36,243 nucleotides of DNA, taken from NCBI GenBank assembly GCA_017517305.1, contig JAFWZV010000018.1, forward strand, positions 1 to 36,243, in the 5' to 3' direction. Shown in pieces: positions 1 through 7,538 of the stretch (its first letter is position 1; every line of letters begins with the position of its first letter). The translations under genes and the position numbers were made by a program. The notes beneath the pieces were generated by a model. It was not told the DNA's origin. It worked only from the letters and a program-made list of their open reading frames with translations, and did not search any database. The DNA is from Lachnospiraceae bacterium. GTDB taxonomy: Bacteria; Bacillota; Clostridia; Lachnospirales; Lachnospiraceae.

Positions 1-34
1 AAAACAGGAAACCCTTATAAATTAAGGGTTTCCT
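1..34 (-). terminator. Rho-independent terminator of the 72-aa gene
   Basis: A 12-bp perfect stem (6-17 pairing with 23-34) with a 5-nt loop lies directly after the stop codon of the minus-strand gene ending at 42. Read on the minus strand it is followed by GTTTT at the window edge, so the T-run is cut short by the end of the sequence. This is a direct sequence observation. Confidence 0.8.
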
Positions 35-41
35 TAGCTTC

Positions 42-260
42 TTAGAATAACTTCTTGATTGAACCAAGCATATCTCCAGCTTTATCAGCTGACATTTTTG
101 CTTTAACTCCATCGATAATCTTTTCTACAGCGTCATCTGGTAAATCTTTACCTATTACCTTCTCAACTGCTTTGATAGGATCTGACTTAAAATCCTTCAT
201 AAGGTTTTCGTCCTTTGTGATTTTCTCTACAGTGTCTTTAATCTGATCAATAACTCCCAT
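42..260 (-). CDS. Small charged helical protein of unknown function (72 aa)
   Basis: I do not recognise a specific function. The protein is short, Lys/Asp-rich, has no cysteine, no signal peptide and no membrane segment, and looks almost entirely helical. The segment around residues 20-42 (DFKSDPIKAVEKVIG then DLPDD) resembles the 'F..dP..al...lG..lP' pattern of Nif11/NHLP-type leader domains, but there is no double-glycine cleavage site and no modification enzyme nearby, so a peptide precursor role is only a weak possibility. The start is well supported by GAGGAGA about 6 nt upstream. The gene is monocistronic: it has its own extended -10 promoter and its own terminator, which suggests strong independent expression. 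It may be a small stress-type or DNA/RNA-associated protein, but that is a guess. Confidence 0.8.
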   Translation of the reverse strand: MGVIDQIKDTVEKITKDENLMKDFKSDPIKAVEKVIGKDLPDDAVEKIIDGVKAKMSADKAGDMLGSIKKLF

Positions 261-299
261 AATACGTCTCCTCTAATATGTAGTGTAGTGTTTTTTACT

Positions 300-315
300 G
301 TCTCTCTCCAGAGAC
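300..315. repeat. Inverted repeat in the 5' leader of the 72-aa gene
   Basis: GTCTCT (300-305) and AGAGAC (310-315) flank a CTCC spacer. The repeat lies just downstream of the -10 box of the minus-strand promoter, so it is in the early transcribed leader. It could be an operator half-site pair or a 5' stabilising hairpin; the sequence alone does not decide. Confidence 0.5.
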
Positions 316-326
316 TCTATAGGGGA

Positions 327-355
327 ATAATAGCATTTTTTTAATTCTATTACAA
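327..355 (-). promoter_or_regulatory. Extended -10 sigma-A promoter for the 72-aa gene
   Basis: Read on the minus strand: -35 TTGTAA (350-355), a 17-nt spacer, and -10 TATTAT (327-332) preceded by TGC, an extended -10 motif. The leader to the ATG is about 60 nt. Confidence 0.75.
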
Positions 356-446
356 GAAAAACAAACTATATCTTGTTGGATTAGGTGGAAAAAACTCAAT
401 ATTTTGGAAATATAACACAAAATATAGTAAATTTATGCTAAAACAC

Positions 447-475
447 TTGAATGTTTATTGGAAATATAATATACT
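447..475 (+). promoter_or_regulatory. Sigma-A promoter for the PH-domain / zinc-ribbon operon
   Basis: TTGAAT (447-452), a 17-nt spacer and TATACT (470-475). It lies 50 nt before the start codon at 526 and is the best -35/-10 pair in this intergenic region. Confidence 0.65.
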
Positions 476-525
476 TAACTTGATTTTTTGGATTTTTTAC
501 TCAGGTAAAAAAGGAGGACTAAGCT

Positions 526-912
526 ATGGTTGATGTAGTGTGGAAGGATAGAAAGAGAATAATATTTGGTTTACCATGGACCTTTACTAAGTATGGTTTA
601 TCTGAAGATAGATTATTTATAGAGACAGGAATTCTTAATTTGAATGAGAATGAGGTTCGTCTTTATAGAATTATGGATGTTTCTCTGACTAGAAAGCTTT
701 GGCAGAGATTGTTTGGACTTGGTACAATTACTTGTCATTCATCCGATAAGTCAATGGGGACTTTTGAGATTAAGAATATAAAGAAGCCTAGTGAAGTTAA
801 GGAACTGATTTCCTCATATGTTGAAGAGGAACGTTCTAGAAAGAAAGTATCTAGCAAGGAATTCCTTGTGGATGATGAAGGCTTTGATGAAGATGGAATG
901 GATGAGATGTAA
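526..912 (+). CDS. PH-domain (bPH_2-like) protein
   Basis: This 128-residue protein matches the bacterial pleckstrin-homology type domain (bPH_2/DUF304 family) over about residues 18-100. It shows the typical pattern of an early 'Y.lsedRl.ie.GiL' strand pair, a central 'v.l.rI.dv.l...l.qrlfg.Gti' stretch and a C-terminal helix. The last 30 residues are acidic. No membrane segment is visible, unlike many relatives that carry two helices before the domain. AAGGAGG precedes the start. The next gene, a zinc-ribbon membrane protein, begins 30 nt downstream, so the two are probably co-transcribed. The ligand and cellular role are unknown; a membrane-associated or assembly role is inferred from the neighbour. 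Confidence 0.8.
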   Translation: MVDVVWKDRKRIIFGLPWTFTKYGLSEDRLFIETGILNLNENEVRLYRIMDVSLTRKLWQRLFGLGTITCHSSDKSMGTFEIKNIKKPSEVKELISSYVEEERSRKKVSSKEFLVDDEGFDEDGMDEM

Positions 913-942
913 AAGGAGAAATACATTTAGAGGAGGGGTAAT

Positions 943-1749
943 ATGAAAACTTGTCATGTGTGCGGATGTGAAGTAGATGATAGAGAGTTAGTATGTCCGG
1001 ATTGTGGCGCAACTGTTGTAAAGCATAGTGGATCTTTATCCATTAAGAGTGCGGAGGAATCTAAGAAGAAGCTTAATCCTATGGGAATGACTGTTAGTAC
1101 AGGATCAGGCCTTACAGATATTCTTAGAAATGAATCAGAATTTGACAGTGTTGATGTTGATGATGATTATTTTGGTGGTTCTATTCCTCTTAGTATGGCT
1201 AAGACAGTTATTGAGGATGATGGCAAGAAGAAGAGTGATGTGGGCAAGGTTTTTGCTACAGTAATAAAGATTATTATTTTTGCTGCTATAGCATATGGTA
1301 TATATTGGTTTGTAGTTAATGTTGCTCTTAAGCGAGATACTGTAGAGACTCACGAGGAAGCTATAAGCATATATGTTACTGCGGTAAATGAAGCTGATGA
1401 GGATATGATGCTAAAGATAATACCATCATATTTGAATGATCCAAGTGCACCAGCTAAGAATATTCTTGAAGAGTTAAAGAATGTAAACATTAAGAGATAC
1501 GACATAATTAAGGTAACAGATCTTAATAGTAGTGAGATTTCTGCATTGCAGGAGAAAATCAAGCTTGCTACAACAAAAACTGCTAATATTAAAGAAGCAG
1601 TAGTGGTAAAGGTTCGCTTCTATGGTACAACTCTTAATGCTTCAGGACAGACAGTTGAGAAGAATTCAGAGGTAGATCTTACACTTATTAAGGTTAAGGA
1701 TAATTGGTTGATAGAAACTGAGTCCTATGAGGTACCAGACATCAAATAA
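943..1749 (+). CDS. Zinc-ribbon membrane protein with extracytoplasmic C-terminal domain
   Basis: The N-terminus carries a zinc ribbon formed by C4-x2-C7 and C18-x2-C21. A low-complexity acidic linker follows (about 30-100), then one hydrophobic helix (about 103-128), then a domain of about 140 residues that would lie outside the cell. The C-terminal domain has the look of an NTF2-like or DUF4878-type fold: helical start, then strands ending with 'vkdnWlietesyev'. The topology (cytoplasmic zinc ribbon, single helix, outer domain) is common among uncharacterised Firmicute proteins. AGGAGGGG precedes the start. It follows the PH-domain gene and ends just before a strong terminator. Function unknown. 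Confidence 0.8.
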   Translation: MKTCHVCGCEVDDRELVCPDCGATVVKHSGSLSIKSAEESKKKLNPMGMTVSTGSGLTDILRNESEFDSVDVDDDYFGGSIPLSMAKTVIEDDGKKKSDVGKVFATVIKIIIFAAIAYGIYWFVVNVALKRDTVETHEEAISIYVTAVNEADEDMMLKIIPSYLNDPSAPAKNILEELKNVNIKRYDIIKVTDLNSSEISALQEKIKLATTKTANIKEAVVVKVRFYGTTLNASGQTVEKNSEVDLTLIKVKDNWLIETESYEVPDIK

Positions 1750-1758
1750 ACTAATTAT

Positions 1759-1795
1759 GAGCCATTAGCTTATTGCTAATGGCTCTATTTTTATG
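1759..1795 (+). terminator. Rho-independent terminator after the zinc-ribbon gene
   Basis: An 11-bp perfect stem (1759-1769 with 1775-1785), a TTATT loop, and a T-rich tail (TATTTTTAT). It sits between two convergent genes and may also help stop the minus-strand gene ending at 1801, although the T-run on that strand is poor. Confidence 0.85.
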
Positions 1796-1800
1796 TTAAT

Positions 1801-3054
1801 TTATACATTTTCACCTATTTTGGTTACACCTACATATATTTGAGAGATTTTATACCAGGTTGGGTAGTCTACGATGCCAGATGCAGGCAGGTTAAATATT
1901 TCTTGGAAGCTTCGAACTGCATTTGCTGTATTGTTACCAAAGATTCCATCAACTGAGACAGTGGGAAGTGCAGGATAGTTTCTTGCAATTCGGTTTAACT
2001 GCTCTTGTATGGTTATAACAGGATCCCCTGTTGAGCCAATTGTAAGATTATAGCCTGGATAGGAGGCAGGTATGCCGGATATTATTTCCGCATTATTGAT
2101 GTAAACATCATCACCGTAATAGTATCTCAAAATCTGAATGGCAGATAGACCGTCGTCGCCTAGGGTTTTTGAACCCCATTGTGTCATCCAGTTAGGGCAG
2201 GATACACGCTTCCCGTCACAGTATTGTGTTAGAATTGGCTGCTTTACATTAGGTCTTGCGATGAAGCTTCCATATAGACTATCGGCAACTTGAGATATTT
2301 TGTTGTAAATGGTTTTGTTATATGTCCATTTGTGATCAAAGGCTGTAGAAGATGTGATTGTAAAATCATATCCTTTGTTTCTGTACCACTCAGTGTATAC
2401 TCTGTTAAGTGTAAAGGACATTATGGCTAGAATATTAGCCTTAATTGTTTCTTCAGGCCAGGTTGTATAGATTTCGCAGCTGGCTACATTTTTTATGTAG
2501 TCTAGATAAGGGACGAAATAATTTGTGGCTGTATCGTCTGAAGGGACACCGTCGTGTACAACTATGGTTTCGGGAACAACCACTCTGCTTAAAACTATTT
2601 CGCCACTACTATTTGTATCTTTTATCTCGGATTCTGCGATTTTTGGTGGAAAGAATTCCCATAAGGTATGGCCAGGTATGACTGTTGGGCTATAGATAGG
2701 TGAAGATATAGCAGGAGAGAGGCGAACCTGTTGTACTGCTGGTTGTCCTGAGAAAATCTGTATATTTGTGATGATTTCTTCGTCGTAATCATCAGCAAAA
2801 ACCTTTACATTATATTCTGAGTATGGTTGGTTATCTGTAGGGGACATGCTGTATTCTAATGGAGGTGCCTGTAAGCTTATGGATGGAGTATTTCCACTAG
2901 AATCTGTAGTTAATTCTTCTATCACTATGTCTGGTTCACCAGAGCTTGCTATCTGAATTCTGGCATTTGGGATAGGAGTATAACCTGTATTTGTTACAAC
3001 GGATATTCTTAGAGAGCCAAAGTCAGTTCCAGATATGGTTGTATTATTGTCCAT
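1801..3054 (-). CDS. SpoIID/LytB-like protein with peptidoglycan-binding domain
   Basis: This 417-residue protein has three parts. Residues ~8-115 form a beta-rich, carboxypeptidase-regulatory or Ig-like module. Residues ~180-316 resemble the SpoIID/LytB fold as found in Clostridia cell-wall proteins, with 'SCEIYTTWPEETIKANI', 'SFTLNRVYTEWY', 'QYCDGKRVSCP' and 'MTQWGSKTLGDDG' stretches. Residues ~341-408 are a PG_binding_1 domain (DGIFGNNTANAVRSFQ). It probably binds or remodels peptidoglycan, perhaps in the spore cortex or wall. No signal peptide is visible, which is odd for a wall protein and suggests export by another route or a role inside the mother cell or forespore. I chose the inner ATG at 3054 because a GAGG site lies 6 nt before it; the ATG at 3066 overlaps that site. 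It has its own divergent promoter. Confidence 0.8.
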   Translation of the reverse strand: MDNNTTISGTDFGSLRISVVTNTGYTPIPNARIQIASSGEPDIVIEELTTDSSGNTPSISLQAPPLEYSMSPTDNQPYSEYNVKVFADDYDEEIITNIQIFSGQPAVQQVRLSPAISSPIYSPTVIPGHTLWEFFPPKIAESEIKDTNSSGEIVLSRVVVPETIVVHDGVPSDDTATNYFVPYLDYIKNVASCEIYTTWPEETIKANILAIMSFTLNRVYTEWYRNKGYDFTITSSTAFDHKWTYNKTIYNKISQVADSLYGSFIARPNVKQPILTQYCDGKRVSCPNWMTQWGSKTLGDDGLSAIQILRYYYGDDVYINNAEIISGIPASYPGYNLTIGSTGDPVITIQEQLNRIARNYPALPTVSVDGIFGNNTANAVRSFQEIFNLPASGIVDYPTWYKISQIYVGVTKIGENV

Positions 3055-3114
3055 AATAATCCTCATAATGGTTTTTGTTAATTATATTTCTATAGGAATA
3101 AAAAAATGAGTAAT

Positions 3115-3143
3115 ATTATTTTTATAAACAAAAAATATGTCAA
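3115..3143 (-). promoter_or_regulatory. Promoter for the SpoIID-like gene
   Basis: Minus-strand -35 TTGACA (3138-3143, perfect consensus), a 17-nt AT-rich spacer and -10 AATAAT (3115-3120). It is back to back with the ylxM-ffh promoter. Confidence 0.6.
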
Positions 3144-3159
3144 GAAAAAATGCTTGACA
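3138..3159. repeat. Inverted repeat formed by two divergent -35 boxes
   Basis: TGTCAAG (3138-3144) and CTTGACA (3153-3159) form a perfect 7-bp inverted repeat with an 8-nt spacer. Each arm contains the -35 box of one of the two divergent promoters. Confidence 0.8.
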
Positions 3160-3182
3160 TACATATTTTGCTGTTGTATTAT
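3154..3182 (+). promoter_or_regulatory. Strong sigma-A promoter for the ylxM-ffh operon
   Basis: TTGACA (3154-3159), 17-nt spacer, TATTAT (3177-3182). The predicted transcript begins near 3189. It carries an early hairpin, GTAAAG (3194-3199) with CTTTAC (3208-3213), before the ylxM ribosome site. Confidence 0.85.
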
Positions 3183-3237
3183 ACTAGAGGTGTGTAAAGG
3201 GAATTGACTTTACGTGTGTTAAATAGGTGGTGTTATT

Positions 3238-3594
3238 ATGGAGAAGATAGTAAGACAGTCTTTGCTGTATGATTTTTACGGTGAGCTACTTACAGACCAT
3301 CAGAAAAATATATATGAAGAAGTGGTTATGAACGATATGTCCTACTCTGAGATAGGTCGAATATATGGTATTTCCAGACAGGGTGCATATGATTTGATTA
3401 AAAGGTGTGACAAGATATTAGAGGACTACGAAGCAAAGCTAAAGCTTGTGGAGAAGTTTGTTAATGCCAGAGAGAAGATAGCCACTATGAAGTCCAATAT
3501 TATCAAGCTAAAGAGTGATAATAAGGATAGTGAATTAGAGAAATTGATTGAAGAAATTGATATAGAAACAGCCAAATTGTTGGAAGAGTTTTAG
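3238..3594 (+). CDS. ylxM: YlxM-type helix-turn-helix protein of the SRP operon
   Basis: This 118-residue protein belongs to the YlxM/p13 family, which is almost always encoded just before ffh in Firmicutes and is reported in streptococci to modulate SRP GTPase activity. Residues ~18-60 hold a sigma-70 region 4-like helix-turn-helix (MSYSEIGRIYGISRQGAYDL). A long charged helical, probably coiled-coil, tail follows. AGGTGG precedes the ATG. The gene ends 20 nt before ffh, so the two are co-transcribed from the strong promoter at 3154. Length and position fit the family well. Confidence 0.92.
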   Translation: MEKIVRQSLLYDFYGELLTDHQKNIYEEVVMNDMSYSEIGRIYGISRQGAYDLIKRCDKILEDYEAKLKLVEKFVNAREKIATMKSNIIKLKSDNKDSELEKLIEEIDIETAKLLEEF

Positions 3595-3614
3595 AGTATT
3601 AATGGGGGATATGC

Positions 3615-4961
3615 ATGGCATTTGATAGCTTAACAGACAAATTGCAAAATGTATTTAAAAAGCTTAAGAGCAAGGGTATGCTTACTGAGGCTGACGTTAA
3701 GGAGGCTATGAAGGAGGTTAAGCGTGCGCTTCTTGAGGCGGATGTAAACTTTAAGGTTGTAAAGCAGTTTATTAATTCCGTAAGTGAGAGAGCTGTTGGT
3801 GAGGAGGTTCTTAAGGGACTGAATCCAGGACAGATGGTTATAAAGATAGTTAAGGAAGAGATGGATAAGCTGATGGGTTCTGAGACTACAGAGCTTAAGC
3901 TACTTCCTTCCAATGAAGTCACAGTTATTATGATGTGTGGTCTTCAGGGTGCAGGTAAGACAACTACCGTTGCAAAGCTTGCAGGTAAATTTAAGAATAA
4001 AGGTAAGAAACCACTTCTTGTAGCCTGTGATATATATAGACCTGCAGCTATTAAGCAGCTGGAGATTAACGGTGAGAAGGTTGGCGTTCCTGTATTTACT
4101 ATGGGTGATGGTCATAAGCCAGTTAATATAGCTAAGGCGGCTATAGAGCATGCCTCTAAGAATGGAATCAATCTTGTATTTATAGATACAGCAGGACGTC
4201 TTCATGTAGATGAGGATATGATGGCTGAGCTTCAGGAAATTAAAGAAAATGTTGCTGTAACCTACACATTACTTACAGTAGATGCTATGACTGGTCAGGA
4301 TGCTGTAAATGTTGCAACTACATTTAATGAAAAAATTGGTATTGATGGTGTTGTACTTACTAAGCTTGATGGTGACACAAGAGGTGGTGCTGCACTTTCT
4401 ATAAAAGCCGTAACAGGCAAGCCTATACTTTATGCTGGTATGGGTGAAAAACTAGAGGATTTGGAGCAATTCCATCCATCACGTATGGCAAGTAGAATTC
4501 TTGGCATGGGAGATGTGGAGAGCCTTATTGAGAAGGCACAGAGTGCCATCGATGAGGAGAAGGCTAAGGAGATGGAACAGAAGATGCGTAAGGCATCCTT
4601 TGACTTTAACGATTTCCTTGAACAGATGGAGCAGATGGAGAAGATGGGTGGTATAGGAGATATGCTCAGTATGCTGCCTGGTTTCAGCTCTAATAAGCAG
4701 CTTAAGAATGTGGAGATAGATGATGACGCTATGAAGATGCCTAAGGCAATCATTCAGTCTATGACTATGAAGGAGAGAACTAATCCGGATATTATCAATC
4801 CTAGTCGTAAGAAGAGAATTGCAGATGGTGCAGGAGTTCAGATAGCGGATGTTAACAGACTTCTTAAGCAGTTCGAGCAGTCCAAGAAGATGATGAAGCA
4901 AATGTCTGGAATGTTCGGAGGTAAGAAAAGAGGAGGCTTTAAGCTTCCGTTTGGATTTTGA
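3615..4961 (+). CDS. ffh: Signal recognition particle protein Ffh
   Basis: Ffh is the SRP54 GTPase. It binds the SRP RNA and signal sequences of nascent membrane and secreted proteins and docks with FtsY. At 448 residues it has the usual length. The N-terminal helical bundle covers about 1-88. The G domain has G1 GLQGAGKT (109-116), DTAGR (191-195) and TKLDGD (249-254). The methionine-rich M domain (about 330-448) contains the clusters EQMEQMEKMGGIGDMLSMLPG and KMMKQMSGMF expected for signal-sequence binding, followed by a basic tail. A G-rich ribosome site (GGGGG) precedes the ATG. It lies between ylxM and rpsP with no terminator on either side. Confidence 0.98.
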   Translation: MAFDSLTDKLQNVFKKLKSKGMLTEADVKEAMKEVKRALLEADVNFKVVKQFINSVSERAVGEEVLKGLNPGQMVIKIVKEEMDKLMGSETTELKLLPSNEVTVIMMCGLQGAGKTTTVAKLAGKFKNKGKKPLLVACDIYRPAAIKQLEINGEKVGVPVFTMGDGHKPVNIAKAAIEHASKNGINLVFIDTAGRLHVDEDMMAELQEIKENVAVTYTLLTVDAMTGQDAVNVATTFNEKIGIDGVVLTKLDGDTRGGAALSIKAVTGKPILYAGMGEKLEDLEQFHPSRMASRILGMGDVESLIEKAQSAIDEEKAKEMEQKMRKASFDFNDFLEQMEQMEKMGGIGDMLSMLPGFSSNKQLKNVEIDDDAMKMPKAIIQSMTMKERTNPDIINPSRKKRIADGAGVQIADVNRLLKQFEQSKKMMKQMSGMFGGKKRGGFKLPFGF

Positions 4962-5011
4962 TAATAGGTTTACTATTATATAGATAAGAATTTTAAGGAG
5001 GTGAAAATGAC

Positions 5012-5257
5012 ATGGCAGTTAAGATCAGATTAAGAAGAATGGGATATAAGAAGCATCCTTTTTATAGAGTAATCGTTGCTGACTCTAGATCACCTAGAGA
5101 TGGTAGATTCATCGATGAGATAGGTACTTACGACCCAAATCAGGAGCCAGCTGCAGTTTCAATTGATGCAGAAGCAGCTAAGAAGTGGCTTGCAAATGGT
5201 GCTCAGCCAACTGACACAGTTGCTAAGTTATTTAAGCAGGCAGGTATCGAGAAGTAA
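5012..5257 (+). CDS. rpsP: 30S ribosomal protein S16
   Basis: This 81-residue protein matches S16 end to end, with the hallmark start '[20 protein letters not shown]'-type motif (here [20 protein letters not shown]), then [21 protein letters not shown]16 binds 16S rRNA early in small-subunit assembly. A near-perfect AAGGAGGTG ribosome site lies 8-15 nt upstream. It sits 50 nt after ffh and 19 nt before khpA, its standard neighbours in Clostridia. Confidence 0.98.
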   Translation: MAVKIRLRRMGYKKHPFYRVIVADSRSPRDGRFIDEIGTYDPNQEPAAVSIDAEAAKKWLANGAQPTDTVAKLFKQAGIEK

Positions 5258-5276
5258 GACTAGGGAGGTGCTAGTA

Positions 5277-5504
5277 ATGAAAGAATTAGTCGAAATTATT
5301 GCAAAATCCCTCGTTGATTGCCCTGATGAAGTTGTTGTAAATGAGACAATCGAGGAAGATACTATTACAATTGAACTTAAGGTTGCACCAGATGATATGG
5401 GTAAGGTAATCGGCAAGCAGGGCCGTATTGCCAAGTCTATTCGTACTGTTGTTAAGGCAGCAGCGTCAAAGGGTGACAAAAAGGTAATTGTAGACATTAA
5501 ATAA
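5277..5504 (+). CDS. khpA: KH-domain RNA-binding protein KhpA (YlqC)
   Basis: A 75-residue single KH-domain protein. The KH loop is GKVIGKQGR (a GxxG motif), followed by IAKSIRTVVKAAAS. KhpA forms a complex with KhpB/EloR in Firmicutes, binds RNA and influences cell elongation and division. The start at 5277 follows GGGAGGTG at 5263-5270; the same frame stays open further upstream inside rpsP but those codons do not resemble the family. The gene is followed at once by a strong terminator, so rimM and trmD downstream may depend on read-through or a separate start. Confidence 0.95.
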   Translation: MKELVEIIAKSLVDCPDEVVVNETIEEDTITIELKVAPDDMGKVIGKQGRIAKSIRTVVKAAASKGDKKVIVDIK

Positions 5505-5510
5505 TTCTAG

Positions 5511-5547
5511 AATTCCCCGGTTTTTTAATCGGGGAATTGTTATTTTT
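5511..5547 (+). terminator. Terminator between khpA and rimM
   Basis: A 9-bp stem AATTCCCCG / CGGGGAATT (5511-5519 with 5530-5538), a 10-nt loop and a GTTATTTTT tail. It lies inside an otherwise co-directional operon and could set different levels for the upstream ribosomal genes and rimM-trmD. Confidence 0.8.
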
Positions 5548-5565
5548 AAAGCAAAAGGAGAATGA

Positions 5566-6072
5566 ATGGAAGAATTTTTTAGAATTGGTGTGATTACATC
5601 CACACATGGACTTAAGGGAGAGGTTAAAGTATTCCCTACCACAGATGATGTAAATAGATTTAAAAAGCTTAAGAAATGTATACTTAGAACACCTAAGGGT
5701 GATATGGAAGTGGAGAAGAATAGCTGTAAATTCTTCAAAAATATGGTAATCCTTTCCTTCAAGGAGTTTAAGGATATTAATGAGATAGAAAAGTACAAAA
5801 ATTGTGAGTTATATGTAAAAAGAGAGGATGCTATGCCTCTTGATGAGGACGAGTTTTACATTGCAGATGTTATAGGTATGGAGGTCTGGGAGGAGAACAA
5901 GAAGCTTGGCGAATTGTATGATGTAATACAAACTGGAGCCAATGATGTGTTCTCCATAAAGCTTCTAGATGGAAAAGAATTACTTATACCTGTAATTAAG
6001 CAGTGTGTTATAGATATTGATTATGAAGCAAGAAGGGTAAATGTTAAGCTTATGAAGGGAATGCTTGATTAA
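5566..6072 (+). CDS. rimM: Ribosome maturation factor RimM
   Basis: RimM binds S19 and the 3' domain of 16S rRNA during 30S maturation. This 168-residue protein has the expected N-terminal barrel ([25 protein letters not shown], shown only as the start of the family pattern) and the C-terminal PRC-like barrel ([14 protein letters not shown], then [15 protein letters not shown]). AAGGAG lies about 6 nt before the ATG. Its TAA stop shares one base with the trmD start (TAATG), which indicates translational coupling. Confidence 0.96.
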   Translation: MEEFFRIGVITSTHGLKGEVKVFPTTDDVNRFKKLKKCILRTPKGDMEVEKNSCKFFKNMVILSFKEFKDINEIEKYKNCELYVKREDAMPLDEDEFYIADVIGMEVWEENKKLGELYDVIQTGANDVFSIKLLDGKELLIPVIKQCVIDIDYEARRVNVKLMKGMLD

Positions 6073-6836
6073 TGAGATTTCATATAATGACATTATTTCC
6101 GGATATGATTATGAATGGGTTAAAGGAAAGTATAACCGGAAGAGCAATTGATAATGGAATATTCTCTGTAAATGCTGTAAATATGAGAGATTTTGCTAAT
6201 AATAAGTATAATCATGTGGATGATTACACCTATGGTGGTGGAGCCGGTATGCTTATTCAGCCGGGACCAGTTTATGATACCTATCAGTATATTAGAGATG
6301 GTTTGCACAAGAATCACAACATTGATCCTGAGAAAAAACTTAGAGTTATATATATGACACCTACAGGAACCCCCTTTAATCAGGCTATGGCAGAAGAATT
6401 TGCCAAGGAAGAGGACTTGGTGATTTTGTGTGGTCATTATGAGGGCATAGATGAGAGAGTGTTAGAGGAAATTGTTACAGACAATGTATCTATAGGAGAC
6501 TTTGTTTTAACAGGTGGAGAGCTTCCTGCCATGATGGTGGTAGATGCTGTGTCCAGACTTATTCCTGGAGTATTAGGGTGTGATGAAAGTGCAATCTATG
6601 AGTCCTTCTATGATGGTTTGTTAGAATATCCTCAGTACACTAGACCGCCAGTGTTTATGGGCAAGGAGGTACCTGAGGTACTTACCAGTGGACATCATCA
6701 AAATATTGAGTATTGGCGTTTGGAACAATCTCTTAAGAGAACTAAGGAAAGAAGACCTGACTTATATGAAAAATATATAGTTGAACATAAAGATAAGCTG
6801 GATAAACTTGTTAAAAAGGGAAAAATCAAGATGTAA
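6072..6836 (+). CDS. trmD: tRNA (guanine-N1)-methyltransferase TrmD
   Basis: TrmD transfers a methyl group from S-adenosylmethionine to N1 of G37 in tRNAs that read CNN codons and so prevents +1 frameshifting. The 254-residue protein has family motifs in order: [50 protein letters not shown] (the trefoil-knot cofactor loop) and [21 protein letters not shown]. The ATG overlaps the rimM stop by one base. In most Firmicutes rplS (ribosomal protein L19) follows; here a lipoprotein gene with its own promoter follows instead. Confidence 0.97.
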   Translation: MRFHIMTLFPDMIMNGLKESITGRAIDNGIFSVNAVNMRDFANNKYNHVDDYTYGGGAGMLIQPGPVYDTYQYIRDGLHKNHNIDPEKKLRVIYMTPTGTPFNQAMAEEFAKEEDLVILCGHYEGIDERVLEEIVTDNVSIGDFVLTGGELPAMMVVDAVSRLIPGVLGCDESAIYESFYDGLLEYPQYTRPPVFMGKEVPEVLTSGHHQNIEYWRLEQSLKRTKERRPDLYEKYIVEHKDKLDKLVKKGKIKM

Positions 6837-6844
6837 GGTTATTC

Positions 6845-6873
6845 TTGTCTAATAATGCAAAATGTTGTATAAT
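6845..6873 (+). promoter_or_regulatory. Promoter for the 190-aa lipoprotein gene
   Basis: TTGTCT (6845-6850), 17-nt spacer, TATAAT (6868-6873, perfect). It begins 9 nt after the trmD stop. Confidence 0.8.
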
Positions 6874-6904
6874 AACTTCATAAAAAACTCGTAAGGAGAT
6901 TATT

Positions 6905-7477
6905 ATGAAGAAAAAAATATGTGTAGCTTTAACTGGAATTATAATGGCATGCGCTCTTGTTGCATGTGGTAAAGATAAGACAGAAGAAGTAAAGGTTGAA
7001 GAGACTAATGTGGTTCAGGAGGATTTGGTAGAGTTTATTAATGAAGAGCTTCCTGCAATTGCAGCAGACAAGAATAATGCATTATCTATATATAATTCGT
7101 ATTTTACAGGTGGTGATATAGATAACGTAGCTCTTGTAGCAGACCTTAAGAATAATGCTATTCCAAGTATGGAAACATACATTACTAATTTGAATGCTAT
7201 TGAAACTGAGACCACTGAGGTGGCTGAGATTAAGCAGCTTTATCTTATGGGAGTTCAGAAGCAATATGAAGCCATGAAGATGGTTGTTAATGCTATAGAA
7301 AGTGAGATGCCTGATTACTTAGTTCAGGCCGAGGCCCTTATTGTTGAGGCGCAGCTTTATATGAAGGATTATGAGGATAAGGTTGTGGCAATTGCAGCAA
7401 GTAACCAGATAACTATAAATAGTGACACAATTTCTTCTGGTGCTGTAGAGGAAGTAACTACAGAACAGGCACAGTAA
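6905..7477 (+). CDS. Small extracytoplasmic lipoprotein, function unknown
   Basis: A 190-residue lipoprotein with a basic N-terminus, a hydrophobic signal and a lipobox LVAC with the acylated cysteine at residue 21. The mature part is helical and acidic, has no recognised catalytic motif, and ends with a Thr/Glu-rich tail. AAGGAG lies 5 nt before the ATG. It has a strong own promoter and a terminator, so it is a single-gene unit. I do not recognise the family. It could be a cell-surface helical bundle, but that is only inferred from composition. Confidence 0.85.
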   Translation: MKKKICVALTGIIMACALVACGKDKTEEVKVEETNVVQEDLVEFINEELPAIAADKNNALSIYNSYFTGGDIDNVALVADLKNNAIPSMETYITNLNAIETETTEVAEIKQLYLMGVQKQYEAMKMVVNAIESEMPDYLVQAEALIVEAQLYMKDYEDKVVAIAASNQITINSDTISSGAVEEVTTEQAQ

Positions 7478-7483
7478 AAAGAT

Positions 7484-7520
7484 TAAGCGACAACGTTTTT
7501 AGGTTTGTCGCTTATTTTTA
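7484..7520 (+). terminator. Terminator after the lipoprotein gene
   Basis: A 10-bp stem TAAGCGACAA / TTGTCGCTTA (7484-7493 with 7505-7514), an 11-nt loop and a T-rich tail. Confidence 0.85.
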
Positions 7521-7538
7521 TTAAGAGAGGTGATAGGT

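Noticed and set aside
5163-5276. Upstream extension of khpA into rpsP
   Set aside because: The extra residues do not resemble KhpA, and a strong GGGAGGTG site lies just before 5277.
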